The notes below the pieces were generated by a model, which was not told the origin of the DNA, did not search any database, and worked only from the letters and a program-made list of their open reading frames with translations. Positions 43,534 to 53,200 of a stretch of DNA of 64,000 bases are shown here, piece after piece. How positions within the stretch are numbered: position 1 is the first letter of the stretch; every line of letters starts with the position of its first letter. The DNA is from Caldalkalibacillus salinus (GTDB taxonomy: Bacteria > Bacillota > Bacilli > Caldalkalibacillales > JCM-10596). The DNA is taken from contig NZ_JAERVL010000001.1 in assembly GCF_016745835.1 (NCBI RefSeq), positions 1-64,000 on the forward strand, read 5' to 3'. Made by a program: the position numbers and the translations under genes.

Positions 43534-44409
43534 ATGGTAGAAGATAAATCTATAGGCAGTAAGATCTTTAACTTCACGAACCTGTTTTTGCTTACGCTCA
43601 TTGCGCTGGTGACGATCATTCCGTTTATTCACGTGATTGCCAGTTCATTTACAACAAGTGCGGAACTGGCTGATAAAAAGTTCGTTCTCATTCCTACTGA
43701 ATGGAGTCTAGACGCTTATCGCTATATTTTTTCTACGGATACCATTTTTCGGGCATTGATGGTGTCGGTGGTCGTGACCCTAGGGGGCACCTTGTGGAGT
43801 ATGTTTTTATCAACGTTAACCGCTTATGGTTTGTCTCGTAAAGATTTAGTCGGTCGAAGATTTTTCATGTTCTTCGTGGTGTTTACGCTGTTATTTAATG
43901 GTGGGATGATACCGACCTTCTTGGTCGTGAAGTATACGGGGCTCCTTGACTCGCTACTATCCTTGATTATTCCAGTCTCAATTAATGCTTTTAACATGAT
44001 CATCTTAAAAAGCTTCTTCCAGAACCTCCCCGATAGTCTAGAAGATGCGGCTAAGATTGATGGGTGTAATGACTTTGGTATTTTATTTCGAGTGGTCATC
44101 CCCTGTTCCTTACCGGCTATAGCGACCATATCCTTGTTTTATGCTGTGACCTATTGGAACACGTACATGCACGCCATACTCTATATTAATGATCCTGCAA
44201 AGTGGCCAGTACAGGTACTGCTGCGGCAGATCGTCGTCTTAGCGAGTGGCTTGAATTATGACGGAAATGAGTTCACAGATGTGCCTCCTCCAGAGATTAC
44301 GGTCAAAATGGCCGTTATCGTCGTCGCCACTTTACCAGTACTACTCGTCTATCCATTCTTACAAAAATATTTTGCCAAGGGTGCTTTATTAGGATCTGTG
44401 AAAGAGTAA
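43534..44409 (+). CDS. ABC transporter permease (LplC/YtcP-like)
   Basis: 291 residues, six membrane segments; EAA loop LEDAAKIDGCNDFGILFRVVIP near residue 180. Second permease of the pair; members of this group carry the TSAELADKKFVLIPTEWSLDAY segment after the first helix. AGGAGGG lies six bases before the ATG, 23 bases after the first permease. With 40812 and 42554 it forms the importer for pectin-derived oligosaccharides (inference from locus). Confidence 0.9.
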   Translation: MVEDKSIGSKIFNFTNLFLLTLIALVTIIPFIHVIASSFTTSAELADKKFVLIPTEWSLDAYRYIFSTDTIFRALMVSVVVTLGGTLWSMFLSTLTAYGLSRKDLVGRRFFMFFVVFTLLFNGGMIPTFLVVKYTGLLDSLLSLIIPVSINAFNMIILKSFFQNLPDSLEDAAKIDGCNDFGILFRVVIPCSLPAIATISLFYAVTYWNTYMHAILYINDPAKWPVQVLLRQIVVLASGLNYDGNEFTDVPPPEITVKMAVIVVATLPVLLVYPFLQKYFAKGALLGSVKE

Positions 44410-44473
44410 TAGATTGATAGAGTAGATCAGTGACGAAATTAAAAAAGGGCCAAGGAGCAATGGAGGGAAGCGC

Positions 44474-45586
44474 ATGGAGGCATTTACGAGAGACCAGTGT
44501 CAAGTATTAAGACAAATGGATGAGGTGTTTGATGGTTTTATACCGTGGCTTGCGGGTCAGTATGATGCCACCACGGGAGGTTTTTATTACGCTAGCAGTG
44601 CGATTCATGATGCTCGGTTTACCCCCGATATTGAATCCACCGCTCAAGCGCTTAATATACTCGTTCGTAATAATCTTCACCAAATGTTGCCTGAACATAT
44701 ACGTCTTAAAATGATGCACTTCTTTCAACAGAAGCAAGACCCTCAAACGGGCTATTTTTTTGACGAGAATCCAAACATGAAAAAAGACGAAGTGATGGTA
44801 CATCGCGCCCTAAATTATGCACTGGGGGCATTACGAAAGTTGAAGAGTAAACCTTTGTTTCCCTTGCCGATGCAAGCAAATGCAGCACCAGATTACGTTC
44901 GTTCCCCTGCCTCTTATGTGCAGAAGTGGCAAAGTATAGACATGAGCAACAGTTGGAGAGGGTGTGATTTACTAGCCACATCTTGTACCTATATGAGCCA
45001 AATGAGCGAGACAGAGCGTGCCCCATTTCTGGCCGAAGCGATCCGCTTTCTAGAAAGCATTCAGGACCCTGAAACAGGATTGTGGGGGGAAGGTGAGTTA
45101 TACGTTCGGATCTCTGGGACGTTTAAGCTCCATACCTTCTATCACCGTTTTCAAATTCCGATGCCGAACAAAGATCGCATCTATCAAAGTATCTTACATT
45201 GTTTGAGAACGGAAGAAGCGAAGGACATGTGCTATGTACGTAATCCGATTGATTTGCTTGCCTATTTACAGGTAGACATACCGCCTGATGAATGGCTGGA
45301 GATATTAGAGAGAACTTATCAAAATATGCAGAAACTAAAGCGACAAGACGGTGGCTTTTCCAGGGAAATAAAAAATTCACCCTCCGCGCCTAATGTCGCT
45401 CAAGTCAAAGAAGGGGAGCGCTATCCTGACATGCCTGAACCCGTTCATCTCAGTCTGGGTGTATATGAGGGTGATATGAATGCCAGTACACAAGCCACTC
45501 TAATCCGACAACAGTGTTATCGCTTATCTGGTTTGCCCGTAACCCCTTTAATAGGTGCGGACAATTTCTTTAAATATCTATCATGA
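44474..45586 (+). CDS. Unrecognised alpha/alpha-toroid protein in the pectin locus
   Basis: 370 residues, no signal peptide. Repeated glycine-aromatic turns, DATTGGFYYAS (near 31), DPQTGYFFDEN (near 92), DPETGLWGEGE (near 199) and QDGGFSREI (near 290), are the hallmark of alpha/alpha toroids such as terpene cyclases, prenyltransferases and several glycoside hydrolase and lyase families. The final part SLGVYEGDMNASTQATLIRQ is also well formed. I cannot name the family. Its place between permeases and an MFS/GH43 set suggests an enzyme acting on imported oligosaccharides. GGAGG is seven bases before the ATG. Confidence 0.7.
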   Translation: MEAFTRDQCQVLRQMDEVFDGFIPWLAGQYDATTGGFYYASSAIHDARFTPDIESTAQALNILVRNNLHQMLPEHIRLKMMHFFQQKQDPQTGYFFDENPNMKKDEVMVHRALNYALGALRKLKSKPLFPLPMQANAAPDYVRSPASYVQKWQSIDMSNSWRGCDLLATSCTYMSQMSETERAPFLAEAIRFLESIQDPETGLWGEGELYVRISGTFKLHTFYHRFQIPMPNKDRIYQSILHCLRTEEAKDMCYVRNPIDLLAYLQVDIPPDEWLEILERTYQNMQKLKRQDGGFSREIKNSPSAPNVAQVKEGERYPDMPEPVHLSLGVYEGDMNASTQATLIRQQCYRLSGLPVTPLIGADNFFKYLS

Positions 45587-45600
45587 GAGAAGTGTGAGTC

Positions 45601-46848
45601 TTGAAATGTCTACGACTGACCAAGGATAAAAGCTTATCGGAACAAGCATGGGTGACATTAGCTAATCATGCGATGTATCAGTTTGGTCATGCATTGTCAC
45701 TCATCTTTATTAATTTGTACTTGTGGCGACTCACTAACGATGTGTACATTAATGCATTATATAACTTAATTGCACTGTTAACTCAAGCCGTGGCCACAAT
45801 CTGTATGGGTAAAATGGCGAAGCAAAAGGATCGACTTATTGTATACCGCTACGGCATTTGTTTAACGGCTGTCTTTTACCTTTGTATAGTTATGGCGCAG
45901 GAAAATATCGTGTCTTATTATGCTTTCTTTGCCTTGTTGAAGGGAGTAGCACAGGCCTGCTACTGGTTGGGGTATTTTACCTTAGTGTACGATTTTTCAA
46001 CGAATCGTAACCGGCATCGTTACTTAGGTTGGAATCAGATCATCATGGGGACAGCGAACTTAATCGCACCTGCGTTAGCGGGGATCGTGATCAGTACTTA
46101 TCAAGGATTAAGTGGGTACATCTTGGTCTTTACAATCGCATTTTTCATGTTTCTACTTGCCACACTAGGCAGCTTAAGAATGAAGCAGATACGTACCCAT
46201 CACAAGACATACTATATGTCTTATTTGCCGCAGATGCTTCATAGAAAGCCCCAATTCTCTAAAACATTGCTCGGCTGGCTGATCGTAGGGTTCCCACAAG
46301 GCATTTTAATGTTTATTCCGCCCATCTTGCTCTTTAACATTGTCCAACAGGAGCATATCGTTGGCTATCTCAATGTGTGCTTTTTAAGCTTATCGATCGT
46401 CTCCAGTTATCTCATTTCACGCATAGCCAATTTGGAGTCAACGCTGTTTTATTTATGTCTATCAACTTTTGGTTTTATATCCTCATCGTTATGGCTACTG
46501 TGGGATATAGCGTTGTGGACGGTTGTGCTGTTTATGGCTACCCATGCCCTCTTTAAACCGCTTCAAGCAAATACGTATGCGGCCTATTATTTTAAATGGA
46601 TTGAATGGCTTCCCCTTAGACAACATTTCAAGGTCGAATCGGTCGTACTGAGAGAATCGATTATCAACTTAGGAAGGGCGATGGGGATTGTACTCTTTAT
46701 GTTTATCGTCAGGGACTCAACCACTATGTTGCCAGTGGTGATCGTGGCCGTTATGGGGCTACAGATGATCATTCCTATTTTAGTGAAAAATGCTAGTGAG
46801 GAGGGTGAAGATGAATACCAGATTAAATCAACAAAGACATCGATCTAA
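45601..46848 (+). CDS. MFS transporter
   Basis: 415 residues with about 12 membrane segments. A charged loop between helices 2 and 3 (GKMAKQKDRLIVYRYG) corresponds to the MFS A-motif, and the central cytoplasmic loop lies near residue 195. It begins with TTG 14 bases after the previous stop and overlaps the following GH43 gene by 38 bases, so it is part of the operon. Possible import of small pectin saccharides or export of surplus sugar; the direction cannot be told. Confidence 0.8.
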   Translation: MKCLRLTKDKSLSEQAWVTLANHAMYQFGHALSLIFINLYLWRLTNDVYINALYNLIALLTQAVATICMGKMAKQKDRLIVYRYGICLTAVFYLCIVMAQENIVSYYAFFALLKGVAQACYWLGYFTLVYDFSTNRNRHRYLGWNQIIMGTANLIAPALAGIVISTYQGLSGYILVFTIAFFMFLLATLGSLRMKQIRTHHKTYYMSYLPQMLHRKPQFSKTLLGWLIVGFPQGILMFIPPILLFNIVQQEHIVGYLNVCFLSLSIVSSYLISRIANLESTLFYLCLSTFGFISSSLWLLWDIALWTVVLFMATHALFKPLQANTYAAYYFKWIEWLPLRQHFKVESVVLRESIINLGRAMGIVLFMFIVRDSTTMLPVVIVAVMGLQMIIPILVKNASEEGEDEYQIKSTKTSI

Positions 46849-48418
46849 ACCTCGATCTAACGCGTCAGTGTGGCAGGCCGATCTAGGGGATGGTCATTAT
46901 CGCAACCCCATTATACACGCTGATTACTCAGACCCTGATGTGATTAGAGTCGGGGAAGACTTTTATATGGTGGCTTCTAGCTTTAATATGTCGCCATGTT
47001 TGCCCGTTCTTCACTCAAAAGATTTGGTGAACTGGCGTTTGATTAATAACGTGTCTGAAACGATGCCCTTTGCTAAGTATGATTTACCGCGCCATGGAGA
47101 AGGGGTGTGGGCTCCAAGCATTCGCTTTCATGAGGGGTTATTCTGGGTGTTTTTTGCCACGCCAGATGAAGGTGTCTTCATGAGTACCACAGATGATCCG
47201 TTTGGCTTGTGGTCCCCTTTACAACTCGTCAAAGCATGTAAAGGTTGGATCGATCCCTGTCCTTTTTGGGATGATGATGGGCAGGCTTACCTTGTCCACG
47301 CTTTTGCCAAAAGTCGCGCAGGAATTAAAAGCAAGCTACAAATCTGCAGCATGAAACCGGATGGAACCGCATTACTTGACGAAGGGATATATGTCTTTGA
47401 TGGGCATGATCACCACCCTACCATTGAGGGACCCAAGCTATACAAACATAACGGGCTCTATTACATTTTTGCACCTGCCGGAGGCGTCACAACAGGCTGG
47501 CAAACGGTGCTGAGGTCGAAAAGCATTGATGGACCGTACGAGGACGGGGTTGTGCTACACCAGGGCCATTCCAACACGAATGGTCCGCACCAAGGGGCAT
47601 GGGTCATGCTTGAGTCAGGAGAATCTTGGTTTGTCCATTTTCAGGATAAAGGGGCCTATGGGCGTATTACACACCTCCAACCGATGCGATGGGAGAACGA
47701 TTGGCCAGTCATAGGGCAACGCACGAATAAGCAAGAGATAGGAGAACCCGTTGAACGTTGGAAAAAGCCGAGTGTAGGAGAAGAAGCCATCGACAATCCT
47801 TCATTTATGTCTATTGACACGAGTGATGATTTTAAGGCAACCACGCTAGGACGACAATGGCAATGGCGAGCCAATGTCAAAAAGGAGTGGTACACACTAA
47901 CAGAGCAACGTCTACGCTTATATGCCTACCCACAACCGCAAGGGATCAGTACACTCTATGATACGCCTCAGATCCTAACTCAGAAGTTTCCAGCCCCTGC
48001 GTTTACAGCAACAGCTTCAATCTCATTTTATCCTCAGGATGATCAAGATTATGCTGGGTTGATGATCTGTGGTCAATCCTACGCCAGTATCATGGTACGT
48101 CAGCTCGGTAACGGGGTGCAATTGCTCATATGTGAAGGCGCTGGGGGACACCCCGGTGAAAAAGTAGTTGAATCACAACGAGTCATCGCCCATGTCAACT
48201 CATTCACGTTTTACTTACGTGTAAAGGTCGATGATCAGGCTCGATGTCATTTTAGTTATAGTTTAGACGATCAAGCATACAAGCTTGTCGATCAACCTTT
48301 TAGGGCAACGCCCGGAAAATGGGTCGGTGCGCAACTGGGGATGTTTGCTTTGAGCAAATTGAACGTTCCCCGTTCTGGATATGCTGATGTCCATTGGTTT
48401 AAAGTGAGCAAATCTTAA
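46811..48418 (+). CDS. Cytoplasmic GH43 glycosidase with C-terminal beta-sandwich
   Basis: 535 residues, no signal peptide. GH43 beta-propeller (about 30-320) with the base Asp in HADYSDPDVIRVG, GVWAPSIRFHE, and the acid Glu in TIEGPKLYKH; then a beta-sandwich (about 340-535) of the kind found in GH43 beta-xylosidase/arabinofuranosidase enzymes. It should cut imported arabino- or xylo-oligosaccharides. GGAGGG lies five bases before ATG 46811, inside the end of the MFS gene. Confidence 0.88.
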   Translation: MNTRLNQQRHRSKPRSNASVWQADLGDGHYRNPIIHADYSDPDVIRVGEDFYMVASSFNMSPCLPVLHSKDLVNWRLINNVSETMPFAKYDLPRHGEGVWAPSIRFHEGLFWVFFATPDEGVFMSTTDDPFGLWSPLQLVKACKGWIDPCPFWDDDGQAYLVHAFAKSRAGIKSKLQICSMKPDGTALLDEGIYVFDGHDHHPTIEGPKLYKHNGLYYIFAPAGGVTTGWQTVLRSKSIDGPYEDGVVLHQGHSNTNGPHQGAWVMLESGESWFVHFQDKGAYGRITHLQPMRWENDWPVIGQRTNKQEIGEPVERWKKPSVGEEAIDNPSFMSIDTSDDFKATTLGRQWQWRANVKKEWYTLTEQRLRLYAYPQPQGISTLYDTPQILTQKFPAPAFTATASISFYPQDDQDYAGLMICGQSYASIMVRQLGNGVQLLICEGAGGHPGEKVVESQRVIAHVNSFTFYLRVKVDDQARCHFSYSLDDQAYKLVDQPFRATPGKWVGAQLGMFALSKLNVPRSGYADVHWFKVSKS

Positions 48419-48502
48419 TTCGAAATTCGATGTGTGTATGACATAGACAGTCAGTATGGCTAAGAAAAATTGATAGTCAATGAGAAGAGGTGCAGTAGAG
48501 TG

Positions 48503-50095
48503 ATGACACAATCAATGAATCACGAGGAGACATTCGAAAATCCCATTATACCAGGCTTTTATCCTGATCCCTCAATATGTCGAGTGGGAGAAGACTATTA
48601 CTTAGTAACATCTACATTCCACTATTTTCCCGGTGTGCCCATCTTTCACAGCAAAGATTTAGTAAACTGGCGCCAAATAGGACATGTCCTAGATCGCCCG
48701 TCACAACTTAATCTTGATGGAACCCCTAGTTCAAGAGGGATATATGCGCCCACGATTCGGTATCATCAAGGCGTTTTCTATATGATCACCACTTTTGTTG
48801 AGAGTAAGAAAGGGGCTCGCCGCAATTTTTATGTCACGGCTGAAAATCCTGCTGGTCCGTGGTCCGACCCAAATTGGCTAGAAGATGCGCCGGGTATAGA
48901 TCCTTCTCTCTTCTTCGATGATGATGGCCGCGTATATATGACAGCCAACCGCGTGCCACCATCAGGGCGAGAATACCCAAAGCATATGGAAATATGGCTA
49001 CAGGAACTAGATATCGAGAAGAAACAGTTAATAGGACCAAAGTATAGCTTGTGGGATGGCGCGTTAAAGCAAATTCACGCCCAAGAAGCCCCACACCTGT
49101 ATAAAATCGAGGGTCAGTATTATCTTATGATTGCCGAAGGTGGGACCGGCTTTACGCATTCTGTTACGATCGCCCGTAGTGAATCCATAACGGGTCCTTA
49201 TGAAAATTGTAAAATGAACCCTATTCTGACTCACCGACATTTGGGGAGAGACTATCCTATTACCTCTGTCGGTCATGCTGATATTGTCCAAACGCAAAAT
49301 GGAGAATGGTGGATAGTTTGTCTAGCGACACGTCCGTACGGAGGGGAGTATAGAAATTTAGGCAGAGAGAGTTTTCTAGTGCCTTTTAGATGGGAAAACG
49401 GTTGGCCCGTCGTGAATCCTGGGAAAGGAATCGTGGAAATGACGACAAAGCGTCCTCATTTAAAGTCATTCCCGTGGCCGACACGTCCAGCTTGTGATCA
49501 TTTTGACACCCCCCAATTGGATATGGCATGGAATTTTATCCGTACGCCAAGAGATCATTTTTGGTCCTTAACTGAACGTCCAGGACACTTACGTTTACGT
49601 CTGAAGCCCGAGCGCATGACAGAAATCTGTAACCCTAGCTTTGTTGGACGCCGTCAACAGCATATGACATTTGCTGCTAGAACAATGATGGTGTTTGACC
49701 CCCAGAATGAATGGGAGACAGCAGGGCTCGTTCTATTACAAGACCATGATTTTCAATACCGTATGGAGAGCGCCTTACACGAGTCAAAGAATATCATCCG
49801 TCTGATTAAAAGAGAGCATGGAGAGGAAGAAGTCATTGCAACCCAAGAGATAGCAGGTCAACGGTTGTATTTGAAAGTAGAGGCCGCCGGACAAGATTAT
49901 CATTTTTACTATGCACGACATGCTGAAGAGTGGCAAGTATTAGCTGAGTATATGGATGGAAGACTGTTGAGCACTGATGTCGCTGGCGGTTTTGTTGGGG
50001 CTTATATCGGGTTGTTTGCCAGTAGCCAGGGTCACGACAGTTTGAATGTCGCTGATTTCGACTGGTTTGAATATATAGGGGTGCCTCAACAATAA
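48503..50095 (+). CDS. Cytoplasmic GH43 beta-xylosidase/arabinofuranosidase-type enzyme
   Basis: 530 residues, no signal peptide. GH43 marks: FYPDPSICRVGEDYYLVTSTF (base Asp), GIYAPTIRYHQG, DDDGRVYMTANR and QEAPHLYKIEGQYYLM (acid Glu), GHADIVQTQNGEWW; the C-terminal 200 residues form the usual accessory beta-sandwich. It is of the same general type as the preceding gene but diverged, so the two probably differ in linkage preference. The start at ATG 48503 has GAAGAGGTG upstream with a longish ten-base spacing. Last gene of the LplABC-like operon. Confidence 0.9.
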   Translation: MTQSMNHEETFENPIIPGFYPDPSICRVGEDYYLVTSTFHYFPGVPIFHSKDLVNWRQIGHVLDRPSQLNLDGTPSSRGIYAPTIRYHQGVFYMITTFVESKKGARRNFYVTAENPAGPWSDPNWLEDAPGIDPSLFFDDDGRVYMTANRVPPSGREYPKHMEIWLQELDIEKKQLIGPKYSLWDGALKQIHAQEAPHLYKIEGQYYLMIAEGGTGFTHSVTIARSESITGPYENCKMNPILTHRHLGRDYPITSVGHADIVQTQNGEWWIVCLATRPYGGEYRNLGRESFLVPFRWENGWPVVNPGKGIVEMTTKRPHLKSFPWPTRPACDHFDTPQLDMAWNFIRTPRDHFWSLTERPGHLRLRLKPERMTEICNPSFVGRRQQHMTFAARTMMVFDPQNEWETAGLVLLQDHDFQYRMESALHESKNIIRLIKREHGEEEVIATQEIAGQRLYLKVEAAGQDYHFYYARHAEEWQVLAEYMDGRLLSTDVAGGFVGAYIGLFASSQGHDSLNVADFDWFEYIGVPQQ

Positions 50096-50119
50096 ATATA
50101 TGAAAATTAAAACCATTTT

Positions 50120-50133
50120 TAACAACGTTGTTA
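50120..50133. promoter_or_regulatory. LacI-type operator upstream of the PL10-CE8 gene
   Basis: Perfect 14-bp palindrome TAACAACGTTGTTA, 123 bases before the start of the PL10-CE8 gene and 24 bases after the GH43 stop. The -35 and -10 boxes of the associated promoter are not clear. Confidence 0.7.
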
Positions 50134-50256
50134 TGTAGAGGCACCGCCTAACCAAACAGTTTAAATTCTTTTATTACTTTACAAAGGGGGGATGAAACGG
50201 GGTAGTGAGATGACTTCATAGATTGGCAGAATAATATATTGAGAGAGGTGATCGAT

Positions 50257-53200
50257 TTGAGGTTGAGATTAACATTTTATCCCTTTTTATTAGTCTTGAT
50301 CCTGTTTTTGACCACTGTCCAACCGTCTAATATGCAGGCCAAAGATCCAAGTACTTTCATTAAAAGCGTTGCTGATCAAACCAATGTATATGAGGCAGAG
50401 GACGCAACGGGGGAGGGCATCATAGTCGATGATAAGCACCCTGGATATACGGGGACCGGCTTCATCGATTTTGTTCCCAACGCACCTGGTGGATATATCG
50501 AATGGCAGGTTGAAGTCCCTGAGGACGGAGCGTTTACTCTAGCGTTTCGCTACGCCCACGGTAAACCGGATAACCGCTACGCTGAAGTAAGTGTTAACGG
50601 CGAAGTGGTCACGCCTGAACTCGATTTTCATTCTACAGGTGATTTTATTAATTATGAATATGTACACACCACGGCGCAATTACAAGCAGGGGATAACACT
50701 GTCCGTTTGACAGCACTGGCCCCAGAAGGTGGCGCAAACCTCGACCACCTGTACGTCTATCAACCGTTTGATGAAACCTATGAAGCGGAAGAGGCCACCG
50801 GGGAGGGCATCATAGTAGATAATAAGCACCCTGGTTATACAGGAACAGGTTTTGTTGATTATGTGCCTAATGCACCGGGGGGATACATCGAGTGGACGGT
50901 GGATATCCCATCAGAAGGTGAATATACACTTGAATTCCGCTATGCGCATGGAGGGACAGATAATAGGAAGAAAGACATTAGGGTGAATGATGAAATGGTG
51001 ATCAATGACCTTGATTTTACCCCTACCGGTGACTGGACACAGTGGCACACATCTGCAACACAGGTGGCTTTACCCGCAGGAGAAGTGCTGATTAGAGCCA
51101 CGGGTGTTGAGAGTAATGGTGGTGCCAATATTGATCACCTTAGGATACACAATTTATTGGATGAAAACGAAGAACCCGTGCAGATGGAAATGGTCGAGTT
51201 ATCCGAGATTGTCAGTGGTCTAGAGCTAAAGAAGCTAGAGTCTCTAGGTTTGATTGCACCAGAAGTACGAGATGAGAACCGTCCACTGACCCGCTTAGCG
51301 TTCATGGCCATGGTCAATGAAGCGTTCGGTTATGTTGATAATGAGACCTTTGTCGGGATTGAAACACAAGACAGCATTTGGGAAGTGGCCGAACAGGAGT
51401 GGTATGCCTATGTTCTAAAAGCGGCCCAGGAAGCAGGATATATGCGGAGTGACGACGGTCAAATCCAGCCGTTTGACCATATGAGCAGGCTCGATACGGC
51501 TATAGCCATATCTTATCTACTAGATTTAGAACCAAACCCAAACGCGGCTAAGAGATTCCAAGATGTGGATGACATGCCCGATAAGAGTAAAGGGGCGATA
51601 GGGGCCGCTGCCTCTAAAGGGTATATGAGAGCACTTGCTAGTGGTAAGTTTGGCGTAAGTGAGCCTCTGACGTACACAGAAGCAGAAGCGTTAATCGAGC
51701 GAATCTCACCGACAGAGACACAAGAAGCGCGTGTGGTCAGTGCCGATGTTGTCGCGGACAATATCGTGCTCGTGACGCTCAATACGACATTTGAAGACGT
51801 TGATTTTAATGATGTTGCACTACAGATTCCGGCCGGAAGCTGGGACACATTAACACCAACACTGAAGACATTTGCTGCAAGTAAGGTAGCGCAAGCCCAG
51901 AACATGTTTGGCCATACAGTGTTAGTCTATGAAACGGTGCACCCTTTAGGAGAGAACGCCACTTATTCGGAATCGGATGATACCACATTTACAGGCGATC
52001 TAGAGGATGCCATTCGTCGAGCAGAGAGATATGTGTCATGGCAGATGGATCATGGCGGCTGGACGAAGGGAATGGATTATAGTCGTATGTGGGATGGATC
52101 GGAGAGAAAATCTAATCAACTCGGACCTGATGGTGAAACCGAACTAGGCACCATTGATAACGATGCCACAATAAGGGAAATGAGATTGATTGCTGAGGTT
52201 TATCGTGAAACGGGAGATGAAGTGTTCAAAGAAAGTGTACAAAAGGGCTTAGACTTCTTACTGACCATGCAGTATCCAACAGGGGGATGGCCTCAAGTTT
52301 ATCCGCAACGAGGAGAAGAAGGAAGCTCGGTGTATTACTCTAACTACGTCACATTTAATGACGATGCTATGATCAATGTGTTGAACCTGATTGACGATAT
52401 CTTACAAAAACGCTATCCGTTTGATGAAGATATTATCGATCCACAGTACTATGACAGACTACAGGCTGCTGAGGAAAAGGGGATTGACTATATTCTCAAT
52501 TCGCAAATTGAAGTGGATGGGGTCTTAACAGCGTGGTGTGCGCAGCATGACCCTGACACATATGAACCCCAAGGCGCTCGTTCCTATGAGCATCCGTCTA
52601 TTTCAGGTTCTGAATCCGTGGGGATAGTCAGCTATCTTATGTCTAGACCGAACCAAACTGAAGAAATCACAGAAGCCATACAAGGAGCCTTAACTTGGTT
52701 TGATGAAGTCAAATTAGAAGGTATCCGCTATGTGAGTGCAGATCCTAACGGAGAATATTTTGTCGAGGACCCCAATGCTGTTACTTGGTACAGATTTTAC
52801 GACATTGGGACCAACCTGCCCATCTTCTCAGGTCGTGATGGTGTGATTAAGCGAGACATCAGAGAAATTGAGCAGGAACGCAGAGATGGGTATTCGTGGG
52901 GCGGGAATTATGCTGAGCAGTTATTAGAAGTGGCTCAAACAACAGGGTACTTTGAAAACAAAGTATACGCCTCCGTTGTTCATAACGCCTCAACGAATAC
53001 TGAAGGGCAAGCATTAGTTGTGGGCGATCGACAACAGGTAAAGGAGCAGAGGCCAAAAATGGAAGCGTTACCAAATACTTTAACGGTGAGCAAAGACGGG
53101 ACAGGTGATTATACAACGGTACAAGAGGCTATTGATGCAGTGCCATCCAATAACACCCAACCCGTTGAGATTCACATCAGTAACGGTATATATGAAGAAG

